A stretch of 61,200 nt of DNA from Phocaeicola_A sp045545095 (GTDB lineage: Bacteria; Bacteroidota; Bacteroidia; Bacteroidales; Bacteroidaceae). Numbering within the stretch: the first letter of the stretch is position 1; the number at the start of each line of letters is the position of its first letter. A program made the translations under genes and the position numbers. This document shows positions 1-8,745 of this stretch, piece by piece. The stretch lies in NCBI GenBank assembly GCA_045545095.1, contig JAZQAG010000020.1, positions 1-61,200 of the forward strand, in the 5' to 3' direction. The notes below the pieces were generated by a model. It did no database searches, was not told where the DNA came from, and worked only from the letters and a program-made list of their open reading frames with translations.

Positions 1-19
1 TAAAGAAGGAGGAATTTGT

Positions 20-466
20 ATGGAAATCATTTTGAAAGAAGACGTTCAAGGTTTGGGTTACAAGAACGATATCGTAACCGTAAAGTCTGGCTACGGCCGT
101 AACTATCTTATTCCTACCGGTAAAGCCGTTATCGCTTCACCTGCTGCCAAGAAAATGTTGGCTGAAGACCTGAAGCAACGTGCCCACAAGTTGGCCAAAA
201 TCAAGGCTGACGCTGAGGCTTTGGCTGCCAAGTTGGCTGAGGTTTCATTGACCATCGCCACTAAGGTCAGTTCAACAGGTACCATCTTCGGTTCTGTAGG
301 CAACATCCAGATAGCAGAAGAACTCCAAAAGTTGGGTCACGACATCGACCGCAAGATTATCGCTGTAGGTGCTGTAAAAGAAGTTGGCTCTTACACAGCC
401 ACTGTGAAACTCCACAAGGAAGTTTCTGTTGAAATTCCTTTCGAAGTTATTGCTGAAGCTGAGTAA
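20..466 (+). CDS. rplI: 50S ribosomal protein L9
   Basis: 148 residues, the usual length for bacterial L9, a 23S rRNA-binding protein of the large subunit that helps keep the reading frame. The N-terminal domain opens MEIILKEDVQGLGYKND and contains the conserved GYGRNYLIP stretch at about residues 24-32. A long alanine/lysine-rich connecting helix (about 40-75) leads to the C-terminal domain with the GSVGN motif. A strong ribosome site, GAAGGAGG at 5-12, fixes the start. In Bacteroidales this gene usually follows rpsF and rpsR, which would lie just outside the window. A clear hairpin terminator follows. Confidence 0.98.
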   Translation: MEIILKEDVQGLGYKNDIVTVKSGYGRNYLIPTGKAVIASPAAKKMLAEDLKQRAHKLAKIKADAEALAAKLAEVSLTIATKVSSTGTIFGSVGNIQIAEELQKLGHDIDRKIIAVGAVKEVGSYTATVKLHKEVSVEIPFEVIAEAE

Positions 467-490
467 GCTACAGTTCACAATAATATAAAA

Positions 491-525
491 GAAGTGGGTG
501 TATGGATGCACCCACTTCTTTTTTT
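491..525 (+). terminator. Intrinsic terminator after rplI
   Basis: Perfect 10-base arms GAAGTGGGTG (491-500) and CACCCACTTC (509-518) are followed by seven T. It ends the ribosomal protein operon. Confidence 0.9.
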
Positions 526-557
526 ATGCAGCATCAGACCATTAATCGGCCAGAATC

Positions 558-588
558 TTTGCCCGCTATAATATTTTTCGTACTTTTG
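558..588 (+). promoter_or_regulatory. Bacteroides-type promoter for the BNR protein gene
   Basis: TTTG at 558-561, a 19-base spacer and TACTTTTG at 581-588 match the Bacteroides primary sigma factor consensus (TTTG, about 19 bases, TAnnTTTG). The BNR gene starts 34 bases downstream. Confidence 0.75.
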
Positions 589-622
589 CCCATCTTACTA
601 TTAAAATGGGTACTGCACAAAT

Positions 623-1933
623 ATGATTCTGACAAAAAAACTACTTCCCCTATGGTTGTTGCTATCAGCAACAACCAGCGTACAAGGACAGGCACTAAGT
701 CCCGTAGGCTTCGGATGGAGCCGAAATTCAGTAAACACTACCGTATTCCGTAACAATTCGGTAACTACCCACAAGGGAGTACAATATGTAGCATACTACG
801 ATGCAGAGGGATATCTGACTTTAGGAAAGCGCCACATAAACGATGGAAAATGGACGGTGAAACGCACCCAATATCGGGGAAACTGCAACGATGCACACAA
901 TGTCATCAGTATAGGTGTGGACGGAAAGGGATACCTACATGTATCTTTTGACCATCACAACACCCCCTTACGCTACTGCCGCTCAAAAGCGCCCGGTTCG
1001 CTCTCATTAGATACACTCACTGCCATGACAGGAGTAGACGAACGGGATGTGACATACCCCGAATTCTATAACTTGGACGGAGGGAATCTGCTCTTCGCTT
1101 ATCGTTCAGGAGGATCCGGACGAGGAAATCTAGTAATGAACCGCTACGATGTAGATGATGGCCGATGGAGTCGCGTACAAGATATCCTTATTGATGGGGA
1201 ACGCAAGCGCAATGCATACTGGCAGCTATATGTTGATGCGCAAGGAACCATACATGTAAGTTGGGTTTGGAGAGAGACACCCGATGTAGCCACAAACCAC
1301 GACCTATGCTATGCTTGCTCGACAGATGGTGGCCGCACCTGGAAAAAATCAACCGGCGAAGCCTATACATTACCTATCACTATGGCCAATGCCGAGATTG
1401 CCTACCAGATACCACAACGAAGCGAACTTATCAACCAGACAAGCATGACGGCAGATGCCAAGGGACGACCCTATATTGCCACATACTGGAGAGATGTAAA
1501 CAGCCAGATCCCCCAATACAGGTTAGTATGGCACGACGGCAAAGTATGGCGACAGGAGCAAGTGGGAGAACGGAAGACTCCTTTCAGCCTCAGCGGTGGA
1601 GGAACCAAATGCATCCCCATAGCACGGCCACGCCTTGCTATCCGCGAGCAGGAGAAAGGAAAATTGGAGGCATACTATATTTTCCGGGATGTGGAACGGG
1701 GAAGCTGTGTCTCTATGGCCTACACCTCCCATTTAGGCCACGAGCCTTGGAAGGTCAAGGACCTGACGGACTTCTCAGTCGAGGCATGGGAGCCAAGCCA
1801 TGACACCGAACTGTGGAAACAACAAGGACAATTGGATATCTACGTACAGTGTGCTTACCAAGGAGACGGAGAGCAAAGCGTAGCAGCCAATGCACAACCA
1901 GTCTATATACTAACTGTGGAAGACGACAAGTGA
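623..1933 (+). CDS. Secreted BNR_4-type beta-propeller protein
   Basis: 436 residues with an N-terminal signal peptide (about 1-22: charged start, hydrophobic LLPLWLLLSA core, VQGQA cleavage region). The rest resembles the BNR repeat family PF15892, a seven-bladed propeller found in several polysaccharide lyases and sialidase-like proteins. Visible blade features include HVSFDHHNTPLRYCRS near residue 110 and several Y/F-R-D and W-x-D-G turns. These folds usually bind or cut acidic glycans outside the cytoplasm. No catalytic residues can be assigned here, so enzyme activity is inferred only. It has its own promoter and stops 19 bases before tsaC, so read-through into the next operon is likely. 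It is a lone glycan-type gene among housekeeping genes. Confidence 0.75.
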   Translation: MILTKKLLPLWLLLSATTSVQGQALSPVGFGWSRNSVNTTVFRNNSVTTHKGVQYVAYYDAEGYLTLGKRHINDGKWTVKRTQYRGNCNDAHNVISIGVDGKGYLHVSFDHHNTPLRYCRSKAPGSLSLDTLTAMTGVDERDVTYPEFYNLDGGNLLFAYRSGGSGRGNLVMNRYDVDDGRWSRVQDILIDGERKRNAYWQLYVDAQGTIHVSWVWRETPDVATNHDLCYACSTDGGRTWKKSTGEAYTLPITMANAEIAYQIPQRSELINQTSMTADAKGRPYIATYWRDVNSQIPQYRLVWHDGKVWRQEQVGERKTPFSLSGGGTKCIPIARPRLAIREQEKGKLEAYYIFRDVERGSCVSMAYTSHLGHEPWKVKDLTDFSVEAWEPSHDTELWKQQGQLDIYVQCAYQGDGEQSVAANAQPVYILTVEDDK

Positions 1934-1952
1934 GTTTACAAACAGAAAAAAG

Positions 1953-2516
1953 ATGAACGAAGATATCAAACAGGCACTGGATGTGCTCCACAAAGGAGGA
2001 ATCATCCTCTACCCTACCGATACGGTATGGGGCATTGGATGTGATGCCACCAATGCAAAAGCTGTAAAACGCATCTATGAAATCAAGCAACGCACAGACA
2101 GCAAAGCTATGCTGGTGCTCATAGATTCGCCAGCCAAACTTAATTATTACATCAAAGAGATCCCCCCCATGGCCTGGGATCTGATAGAATTGAGCACCAA
2201 GCCGCTGACCATTATTTTTGATGGTGCTCGCAATATGGCAGAAGACCTGGTGGCAGAAGATGGTAGTGTCGGTATCCGGGTGACGAATGAAGAGTTTTCC
2301 CGCCAACTATGTTTCCGTTTCCGGAAAGCGATAGTATCCACCTCAGCCAACATCAGCGGACAACCCACTCCAAAGAATTTCAGTGAAATATCCGACGAAA
2401 TCAAGCAAGCAGTGGATTATATCGTAGGATACCGTCAAAAAGAGAAAACTACAGCCAATCCCTCGGGCATTATCAAGTTGGGTATCGATGGACAGGTAAA
2501 AGTTATCAGAGAGTGA
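1953..2516 (+). CDS. tsaC: L-threonylcarbamoyladenylate synthase (Sua5/YrdC family)
   Basis: 187 residues, a single YrdC domain as in TsaC and without the Sua5 C-terminal extension. It makes threonylcarbamoyl-AMP from threonine, bicarbonate and ATP for the t6A modification at position 37 of ANN-decoding tRNAs. The N-terminal signature is clear: GGIILYPTDTVWGIGCDA at about 14-31, then IYEIKQR and KAMLVLI. The later ISTSANISGQPT-like segment (VSTSANISGQPTP) is the family nucleotide/bicarbonate pocket. It is the first gene of a tight run with the ClC gene (1 base gap) and fmt, so it sits with other translation functions. Confidence 0.95.
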   Translation: MNEDIKQALDVLHKGGIILYPTDTVWGIGCDATNAKAVKRIYEIKQRTDSKAMLVLIDSPAKLNYYIKEIPPMAWDLIELSTKPLTIIFDGARNMAEDLVAEDGSVGIRVTNEEFSRQLCFRFRKAIVSTSANISGQPTPKNFSEISDEIKQAVDYIVGYRQKEKTTANPSGIIKLGIDGQVKVIRE

Positions 2517-2517
2517 C

Positions 2518-4320
2518 ATGGCACACATAGAAGAAAAAAATACCTGGATGCAACGTTTCTTAGCATGGCGCGAGAAGAACATGAGTGAAAAACAATTCAT
2601 GCTTATTCTCAGTTTCATGGTGGGAATATGTACTGCATTTGCCGCCCTCTTGCTGAAAGGGCTGATTCACCTGATACAGGAAATCCTGACCAACCATTTT
2701 GATGCAACAGGAGCCAACTGGCTATACTTGATTTATCCGGCCGTAGGTATTCTCTTGACAATGTTGTTTATTCGTTATATTGTCAGGGATGATATCAGCC
2801 ATGGAGTAACAAAGATCCTTTATGCCATTTCACAGAAAAAAGCACGGATCAAGAGTCATAATATGTATTCCTCTGTCGTAGCCAGTGCCATCACTATCGG
2901 ATTCGGAGGTTCTGTAGGAGCAGAGGCGCCTATCGTACTCACTGGTTCGGCTATAGGCTCCAACTTGGGTAGAGTATTCCGAATCGAGAACCGCAAACTG
3001 ATGCTCCTTGTAGGATGCGGCGCAGCCGGTGCCATTGCGGGAATCTTCAAAGCCCCCATTGCAGGATTGGTATTTACCATAGAGGTGCTGATGGTAGATC
3101 TGACTATGTCATCGTTATTGCCCCTAATGGTTTCATGCATCACAGCCGCTACGGTTTCGTACATATTTACCGGCACTGAAGCCATGTTCGAATTCAACAT
3201 GGATTCCCCCTTTGCCATGGAGCGTATCCCCCATGTCATTTTATTAGGTATTCTCTGCGGTTTGGTATCACTTTATTTTACCCGTACCATGAACCGATGC
3301 GAGAACATGTTCAGGTATTTCAGCAACCAGCCATACGTGAAACTACTGATTGGAGGCATCATGCTGAGTGTACTTATATTCCTCTTCCCCCCACTCTACG
3401 GAGAAGGATATGACACCATTACCTTACTACTCAATGGGACAACTCCCGAAGAATGGGATACCCTGATGAATAACTCACTCTTTTATGGATTCGGAGACAT
3501 TTTGCTCTTATACCTTATATTGATTGTACTATTCAAGGTATTTGCCAGCAGTGCGACAAATGGTGGCGGCGGATGTGGTGGAATATTTGCTCCCAGCCTC
3601 TTTTTAGGATGTATCACCGGATTTGTATGGGCACGCCTGAGCAACATTTTTGCCTTAGGAGGTATAGAAGTGTCTGAGAAGAATTTCGCCCTTCTGGGAA
3701 TGGCCGGTCTGATGTCGGGAGTCATGCATGCCCCACTGATGGGAATCTTCCTGATTGCAGAACTTACGGGAGGGTATGACCTGTTCCTTCCACTGATGAT
3801 AACCTCACTATCAGCTTATCTGACCATCGTGGTATTCGAACCACACAGTATCTACTCCATGCGCTTGGCCAAGAAGGGCGAATTGCTAACTCATCATAAA
3901 GACAAGGCTGTATTGACCCTTATGCGTATAGACAGTGTGGTGGAAAAGAACTTTGAGCCGGTACGCCCCGATATGGACCTCGGCGAACTGGTCGGTGTCA
4001 TCTCCCGAGCCAAACGGAATCTTTTCCCCGTAGTGAACGATGGAGGTGTACTCATAGGTATTGTGCAGATGGATGATATCCGGAACATCATGTTCCGACA
4101 GGAACTATACCGACGCTTCACCGTGGACAGACTAATGACCACCGCACCTTGTCGAATAAGTGTAAACGATCCCATGGAGGTCGTAATGAAGAAATTTGAT
4201 GATACGGGAGCATGGAACTTACCTGTAGATGATACAGAGGGCAAGTATCTGGGCTTTGTATCCAAATCAAAAGTGTTTGCCACATACCGGCAAGTATTGG
4301 TAGATTTTTCAGAAGAATAG
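2518..4320 (+). CDS. ClC-family chloride channel or H+/Cl- antiporter with CBS domains
   Basis: 600 residues with about ten hydrophobic membrane segments (about 27-430), followed by a cytoplasmic pair of CBS domains (about 460-590). ClC hallmarks are the GSVGAEAPI motif with Glu136 in the position of the gating glutamate, and GGIFAPSLFLG for the third filter segment. The filter motif differs somewhat from the classic GxEGP form, as in many Bacteroidetes ClCs. Whether it is a channel or an antiporter cannot be told by eye. The CBS pair probably senses nucleotides. The start codon is 1 base after the tsaC stop, so the genes are likely co-translated. Confidence 0.93.
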   Translation: MAHIEEKNTWMQRFLAWREKNMSEKQFMLILSFMVGICTAFAALLLKGLIHLIQEILTNHFDATGANWLYLIYPAVGILLTMLFIRYIVRDDISHGVTKILYAISQKKARIKSHNMYSSVVASAITIGFGGSVGAEAPIVLTGSAIGSNLGRVFRIENRKLMLLVGCGAAGAIAGIFKAPIAGLVFTIEVLMVDLTMSSLLPLMVSCITAATVSYIFTGTEAMFEFNMDSPFAMERIPHVILLGILCGLVSLYFTRTMNRCENMFRYFSNQPYVKLLIGGIMLSVLIFLFPPLYGEGYDTITLLLNGTTPEEWDTLMNNSLFYGFGDILLLYLILIVLFKVFASSATNGGGGCGGIFAPSLFLGCITGFVWARLSNIFALGGIEVSEKNFALLGMAGLMSGVMHAPLMGIFLIAELTGGYDLFLPLMITSLSAYLTIVVFEPHSIYSMRLAKKGELLTHHKDKAVLTLMRIDSVVEKNFEPVRPDMDLGELVGVISRAKRNLFPVVNDGGVLIGIVQMDDIRNIMFRQELYRRFTVDRLMTTAPCRISVNDPMEVVMKKFDDTGAWNLPVDDTEGKYLGFVSKSKVFATYRQVLVDFSEE

Positions 4321-4339
4321 ACGTTGAAATCAGAAGATT

Positions 4340-5317
4340 ATGCAGAAAGAAGATTTAAGAATCGTATATATGGGAACTCCCGACTTTGCCGTAGAGAGCC
4401 TACGCCAGTTGGTCGAGGGAGGTTATAATGTAGTTGGTATCATCACTATGCCTGACAAGCCGATGGGACGTCATGGAAGTGTGCTCCAACCAAGTCCGGT
4501 CAAACAATATGCCGTAGAGAAAGGATTACGGGTACTCCAACCAGCAAATCTGAAAGATGAAACATTTGTGGAGGAACTCCGTTCATTGAAAGCCGACTTA
4601 CAGATCGTCGTCGCATTCCGTATGCTCCCCGAGGTGGTATGGAACATGCCGCCTCGGGGCACCTTCAATCTGCATGCTTCCCTATTACCACAATATCGCG
4701 GAGCAGCTCCTATCAATTGGGCCATCATCAATGGTGACACAGAAACAGGCATCACAACCTTCTTCCTCAAACACGAAATTGATACAGGTGAAGTGATCCA
4801 ACAAGTACGTGTACCCATCGCTGACGAAGATAATGTAGAGGTGGTTCATGACAAACTGATGATGCTTGGCGGAAAGTTGGTGACAGAAACGGTTGACGCC
4901 ATTTTAGCCGGAACAGTGAAACCGATACCACAAGAGGAGTTGATAAGCCTGACCGCTGAAGAGTTGCGCCCAGCTCCTAAAATATTTAAAGAAACCTGCC
5001 GTATCGACTGGTCAAAAGGTGTGAAAGCTACTTATGATTTCATACGCGGTCTTTCCCCCTATCCTGCAGCATGGACAGAACTGACGAGTATGGATGACAC
5101 TTCACAAGTGCTGAAAATTTTCCAAACGGAGAAAAAATATTTGCCCCACACCGAAAAAACTGGAGCTGTATCAACTGATGGAAAAACCTATTTACGCATA
5201 GCTCTATCCGATGGATATCTATACGTACATTCCTTACAACTTGCGGGGAAAAAGCGTATGCCTATAGCAGATTTCCTACGCGGATTCAAAGCTACAGAAG
5301 GACTCTGTGTGCGATAA
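4340..5317 (+). CDS. fmt: Methionyl-tRNA formyltransferase
   Basis: 325 residues, normal for Fmt, which formylates initiator Met-tRNA using 10-formyl-tetrahydrofolate. The N-terminal Rossmann part begins RIVYMGTPDFAVESL. The folate/catalytic signature HASLLPQYRGAAPINWAIINGD at about 112-133 holds the expected Asn-His-Asp surroundings (FNLHASLLP). GITTFFLKHEIDTGEVI follows. The C-terminal OB-fold part contains PYPAAWTEL. It follows the ClC gene by 19 bases and ends the tsaC-ClC-fmt run. Confidence 0.97.
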   Translation: MQKEDLRIVYMGTPDFAVESLRQLVEGGYNVVGIITMPDKPMGRHGSVLQPSPVKQYAVEKGLRVLQPANLKDETFVEELRSLKADLQIVVAFRMLPEVVWNMPPRGTFNLHASLLPQYRGAAPINWAIINGDTETGITTFFLKHEIDTGEVIQQVRVPIADEDNVEVVHDKLMMLGGKLVTETVDAILAGTVKPIPQEELISLTAEELRPAPKIFKETCRIDWSKGVKATYDFIRGLSPYPAAWTELTSMDDTSQVLKIFQTEKKYLPHTEKTGAVSTDGKTYLRIALSDGYLYVHSLQLAGKKRMPIADFLRGFKATEGLCVR

Positions 5318-5467
5318 CGGCAAAGAAAAGTGCTAAAAAAGTTGCGAGATTCATAAATAATGCGTTTATTTGCAGCCGAGAACGAACAAACTACTATTTT
5401 TATAACTCAAAAAATAATTGCCTATACGAAAGACATTACTCCAAAGAAACGTAAATAAGAAGAAGTA

Positions 5468-6061
5468 ATGGTACAATTACAGCAAATGACCGATGATGCA
5501 TTGGTCATGCTTTATTCAGAAGGCAACAATCAGGCTTTTGATATATTGTTGGATAGATATAAGGACAAATTGTTTTCTTATATCCATTTTGTAGTGCGCA
5601 ATGATGAAGTAAGTGAAGACATCTTTCAGGAAACGTTCATCAAAGCCATCGTCACCATCCAACAAGGACGCTATACTGAGAACGGGAAATTCGGTGCATG
5701 GCTCACCCGAATAGCTCATAATCTTGTTATAGATTTCTTCAGACAAGAACGCAATGAGAATCTGATTTCCAACGATGAGACTGAGGTGGATTTGTTCAAC
5801 AATGTCAAGTTCTCTGACGACAACATTGAAACCAAGTTGGTAAACGAACAGGTACTACGAGACGTACGCCGTTTAGTAGATTTCTTACCTGACAACCAAC
5901 GGGAGGTTGTCTATATGCGTTTTTATCAGGACCTTTCTTTCAAGGAAATTGCAGACATTACAGGTGTCAGCATCAATACTGCTTTAGGACGCATGCGCTA
6001 TGCACTCTTGAATCTTCGTCGCATGGCCGAAGAAAAGAATATTGAATTGACAATTTATTAA
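5468..6061 (+). CDS. ECF-type RNA polymerase sigma factor
   Basis: 197 residues with both ECF domains: sigma-2 (about 20-95, FDILLDRYKDKLFSYI and EDIFQETFIKAI) and sigma-4 (about 130-185, LPDNQREVVYMRFYQDLSFKEIADITGVSINTALGRMRYAL). It should direct core polymerase to a small stress or envelope regulon. No anti-sigma factor gene with a membrane segment lies next to it. The downstream partner is a 62-residue protein beyond a strong hairpin. It stands alone with about 150 bases of upstream DNA. Confidence 0.93.
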   Translation: MVQLQQMTDDALVMLYSEGNNQAFDILLDRYKDKLFSYIHFVVRNDEVSEDIFQETFIKAIVTIQQGRYTENGKFGAWLTRIAHNLVIDFFRQERNENLISNDETEVDLFNNVKFSDDNIETKLVNEQVLRDVRRLVDFLPDNQREVVYMRFYQDLSFKEIADITGVSINTALGRMRYALLNLRRMAEEKNIELTIY

Positions 6062-6086
6062 TAAATTTATCCATAATTCATATACT

Positions 6087-6137
6087 AAACTCTAATTGTC
6101 TGCGTTTATACTATACAAACAGACAATTAGAGTTTTT
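6087..6137 (+). terminator. Strong hairpin after the ECF sigma gene
   Basis: Perfect 16-base arms at 6087-6102 and 6120-6135 (AAACTCTAATTGTCTG and its complement) with a 17-base loop and a short T run. It can act as a terminator. It sits only 5 bases before the ATG of the next small gene, so it could also control that gene. Confidence 0.75.
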
Positions 6138-6141
6138 GCCT

Positions 6142-6330
6142 ATGGATAAAAACATTACTTCTTCTATCGTTTCTTACACTTTCGGAGCCATCAAAGAGAA
6201 AAGGGATTTTTCTCAATCTCATCATACTAGTCCCAGCGAAAAGACACTCAACTTCTTGCGTACTTTTGCACGTAATTACAGAGCTTCTTCACTTTTACCT
6301 GAAAGTTTGCCTGGATTTGTGTTGGGATAA
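6142..6330 (+). CDS. Small hypothetical protein (62 aa)
   Basis: 62 residues from ATG at 6142; an in-frame TTG at 6136 inside the hairpin is a poorer start. The sequence is polar and basic, with KTLNFLRTFARNY as a likely amphipathic helix, and has no signal or membrane segment. I do not recognise a named domain. Its place between the ECF sigma gene and rpe, with a clean open frame, suggests a real small protein. The hairpin just before the start could restrict its expression to read-through or to a structure-controlled state. Confidence 0.6.
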   Translation: MDKNITSSIVSYTFGAIKEKRDFSQSHHTSPSEKTLNFLRTFARNYRASSLLPESLPGFVLG

Positions 6331-6340
6331 TCCGCAGAAA

Positions 6341-6364
6341 TGATTACTTTTGCAAAAGTAATCA
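6341..6364. promoter_or_regulatory. 24-base perfect palindrome at the rpe promoter
   Basis: TGATTACTTTTG at 6341-6352 is followed directly by its exact reverse complement to 6364. It contains a -7-like TACTTTTG on both strands and lies 17 bases before the rpe start. It could be an operator overlapping the promoter, or a promoter facing both ways. Confidence 0.6.
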
Positions 6365-6380
6365 AGAAAACTACGCAATT

Positions 6381-7031
6381 ATGGGATTAAAAATAGCTCC
6401 TTCGTTGTTGGCCGCTAATTTCTCCAATCTGCAAGCAGACATGGAGATGATAAACCGTAGCGAAGCCGATTGGCTGCATTTGGATATTATGGATGGAGTC
6501 TTTGTTCCTAATATCTCATTCGGATTTCCCGTACTAAAGCATGTAGCTACACTGTGCAACAAGCCATTGGATGTACACCTGATGATTGTGAAGCCGGAAA
6601 AGTTCATACCCGAGGTGAAAGCATTAGGGGCTTATATGATGAATGTACACTATGAGGCTTGCCCACATTTGCACAGAGTCGTTCAAGAAATCAAAGAGGC
6701 TGGAATGGAAGCAGGTGTAACTCTAAATCCTGCCACACCTGTATCCCTGCTCGCAGACATCATCCGTGATGTAGATATGGTATTACTGATGAGTGTCAAC
6801 CCTGGATTTGGCGGACAAGAGTTTATCCCACACACATTGGAAAAAGTCAGAGAGTTGCGTTCACTCATCAACTCCACTGGTTCTTCGGCTTTGATTGAGG
6901 TAGATGGAGGTGTAAATGCCGAAACTGCCCCCCAATTACTCGAAGCTGGTGCAGACGTATTGGTAGCCGGAAGTTATATATTCAAATCTACCAATCCTGA
7001 AAGTACAATCCATTCGCTGAAAGTATTGTGA
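6381..7031 (+). CDS. rpe: Ribulose-phosphate 3-epimerase
   Basis: 216 residues, a TIM-barrel enzyme that interconverts ribulose 5-phosphate and xylulose 5-phosphate in the pentose phosphate pathway. It opens with IAPSLLAANFSNL and has the metal/catalytic motifs LHLDIMDGVFVPN (about 32-44), VHLMI, VNPGFGGQEF (about 140-149) and EVDGGVNAETAP (about 174-185). The xylan locus further along would feed xylose into this pathway, but the two are not linked by position. The stop codon overlaps the GTG start of comEC by 4 bases. Confidence 0.97.
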   Translation: MGLKIAPSLLAANFSNLQADMEMINRSEADWLHLDIMDGVFVPNISFGFPVLKHVATLCNKPLDVHLMIVKPEKFIPEVKALGAYMMNVHYEACPHLHRVVQEIKEAGMEAGVTLNPATPVSLLADIIRDVDMVLLMSVNPGFGGQEFIPHTLEKVRELRSLINSTGSSALIEVDGGVNAETAPQLLEAGADVLVAGSYIFKSTNPESTIHSLKVL

Positions 7032-8620
7032 TTGTTTCACATATACTCCGATTCTGGCATTCCCATCCATTTGTAAGGCTACTCCTCCCATTGATATTGG
7101 GTATTGCTGTTGCCGACAAGTATAACTGGTTATACCAATTACCTATAGCATATACGCTATCGGGATTGGCTCTGTTATGGCTTATCATGCTGACAGGAGT
7201 CAAAAATTCATGGGATAGACGTGCCTTATACGGTATAATATCATTTATTTTCTTCTTTGTACTTGGGTTACATGTCTGTTCAATACATTGGCAACGACAG
7301 ATGGTCAACTGGCCGGATAAAGCCTATGTTTATGAAGGGCAACTTACTGAAGGAGCAACTACCAAAAAGAACAGTATTCTATTCCCTATCAAAATAACCA
7401 CATTGAAGGATGGGGACACCTGTAGAAAAATATACACAAACATTCTACTTTATCTGCCAAAAGAGGAAAAGACTTCGATGCTGAAAGTAGGAGATACCAT
7501 CCGTTTCTATGGACAGATAAAGTCTCCTGAGAATTTCACACCCACTTTTGACTATGTCCGCTACCTCCAGCACCAACATATCACTGGGACACTCTACACT
7601 AAACAATGGAGCAGTACAAGTGCCAACCATTACGGATGGAAAGCAAAAGCCCTCCACTACCGTAAAAAGTTGCTGGACTATTATCAATGTACGGGAATAA
7701 AGAAAGATGAACTCGCCGTTCTATCTGCTTTGACACTCGGCTACAAGAAGGAACTCAGCGAAGACATTTCCCAGCTTTACAGTATTTCTGGAGCTAGTCA
7801 CGTACTCGCACTCTCTGGGCTACATATAGGTATATTATGCCTGATTGTCACTAGATTTTGGGGGATTTTATTACGTAGCAGAAACAAGACCCAATGGCGT
7901 CAACTCTTATCACTCCCTGTCATATGGGGATTCGTAGCTTTAGTCGGTTTCCCCGTTTCTGCCATACGAGCGGCTACCATGTTCAGTTTTCTGGTTGTAG
8001 GCAATTGCCTGACACGTGTTGGTTTTTCCCTGAACACATTAGCACTGACTGCCTTCTGCATGTTGCTATACAATCCTTTCTATATGTTTGATGTGGGTTT
8101 TCAAATGTCATTCGCCGCCGTGGCTTCATTACTCATACTCCAACCTTGGATGAAAAATCTGATACCACGTCCGTCCAATGCCATCCTACGTTATCTGTGG
8201 GGAATAACAACCGTATCCGTATCGGCACAAATTGGGGTAACTCCATTAATTATCTACTACTTCTCCCGTATATCAATATATGCATTAGTGGTGAATCTGT
8301 GGGTAGTCCCTCTGGCGTTCGTAATCATCGGCCTTACAATTCCCTTCTTATTAATCGGGCTATTTCCCGTTTCCCACCTGCACACAGCTATAGGGTGGAT
8401 ACTCAGCGCATTAACAAGTAGTATGAACCAAGGATTGACATATTTCAACGGACTACCAGGGGCAGATATCAGTGGAATAGAACTGTCCATTGGTGAAATG
8501 GTCTGTATGTATGCCACAATATTTTTCTTTTTTTATGGTGTCATACATAAAAGGCAAAGAGCTATCATCGGTGTATTGGGATGTATGTGTGTCGGCATAT
8601 TCATACGCATCCTTCTCTGA
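7028..8620 (+). CDS. comEC: ComEC/Rec2-family competence membrane protein, short form
   Basis: 530 residues starting at GTG (7028), overlapping the rpe stop as GTGA, which implies translational coupling. An N-terminal hydrophobic DUF4131-like part (about 15-75) and a soluble OB-like stretch (about 85-170) precede the competence core, with GASHVLALSGLHIGIL at about 255-270 and many membrane helices to the end. The family forms the inner-membrane channel for single-stranded DNA uptake. The C-terminal metallo-beta-lactamase nuclease domain of long ComEC proteins is missing. That short form is usual in Bacteroidetes. Confidence 0.9.
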   Translation: MIVSHILRFWHSHPFVRLLLPLILGIAVADKYNWLYQLPIAYTLSGLALLWLIMLTGVKNSWDRRALYGIISFIFFFVLGLHVCSIHWQRQMVNWPDKAYVYEGQLTEGATTKKNSILFPIKITTLKDGDTCRKIYTNILLYLPKEEKTSMLKVGDTIRFYGQIKSPENFTPTFDYVRYLQHQHITGTLYTKQWSSTSANHYGWKAKALHYRKKLLDYYQCTGIKKDELAVLSALTLGYKKELSEDISQLYSISGASHVLALSGLHIGILCLIVTRFWGILLRSRNKTQWRQLLSLPVIWGFVALVGFPVSAIRAATMFSFLVVGNCLTRVGFSLNTLALTAFCMLLYNPFYMFDVGFQMSFAAVASLLILQPWMKNLIPRPSNAILRYLWGITTVSVSAQIGVTPLIIYYFSRISIYALVVNLWVVPLAFVIIGLTIPFLLIGLFPVSHLHTAIGWILSALTSSMNQGLTYFNGLPGADISGIELSIGEMVCMYATIFFFFYGVIHKRQRAIIGVLGCMCVGIFIRILL

Positions 8621-8624
8621 TAAA

Positions 8625-8722
8625 TGTTCTCCGCCCAACTTGCACACATTGCTTCGCCAAGATAGGCAGCGCTTCGGGATAAAAAATAAACAAGTTTATT
8701 TTGTTCTCCGCTCAGCTTGCAC
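8625..8722 (+). repeat. Imperfect 21-base direct repeat before the DHH gene
   Basis: Copies at 8625-8645 and 8702-8722 share 19 of 21 bases (TGTTCTCCGC...CTTGCAC). The second copy sits between the -33 and -7 boxes of the promoter. It looks like a duplicated promoter segment or a regulator site. Confidence 0.55.
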
Positions 8723-8730
8723 TATCTTTG
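8700..8730 (+). promoter_or_regulatory. Promoter for the DHH phosphoesterase gene
   Basis: TTTG at 8700-8703, a 19-base spacer and TATCTTTG at 8723-8730, matching the Bacteroides consensus. Confidence 0.75.
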
Positions 8731-8745
8731 CACAAAAATAGAATT

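Noticed and set aside
7028..8620. Short ComEC considered a truncated pseudogene.
   Set aside because: The frame is intact and tightly coupled to rpe; the form without the nuclease domain is known in this group.
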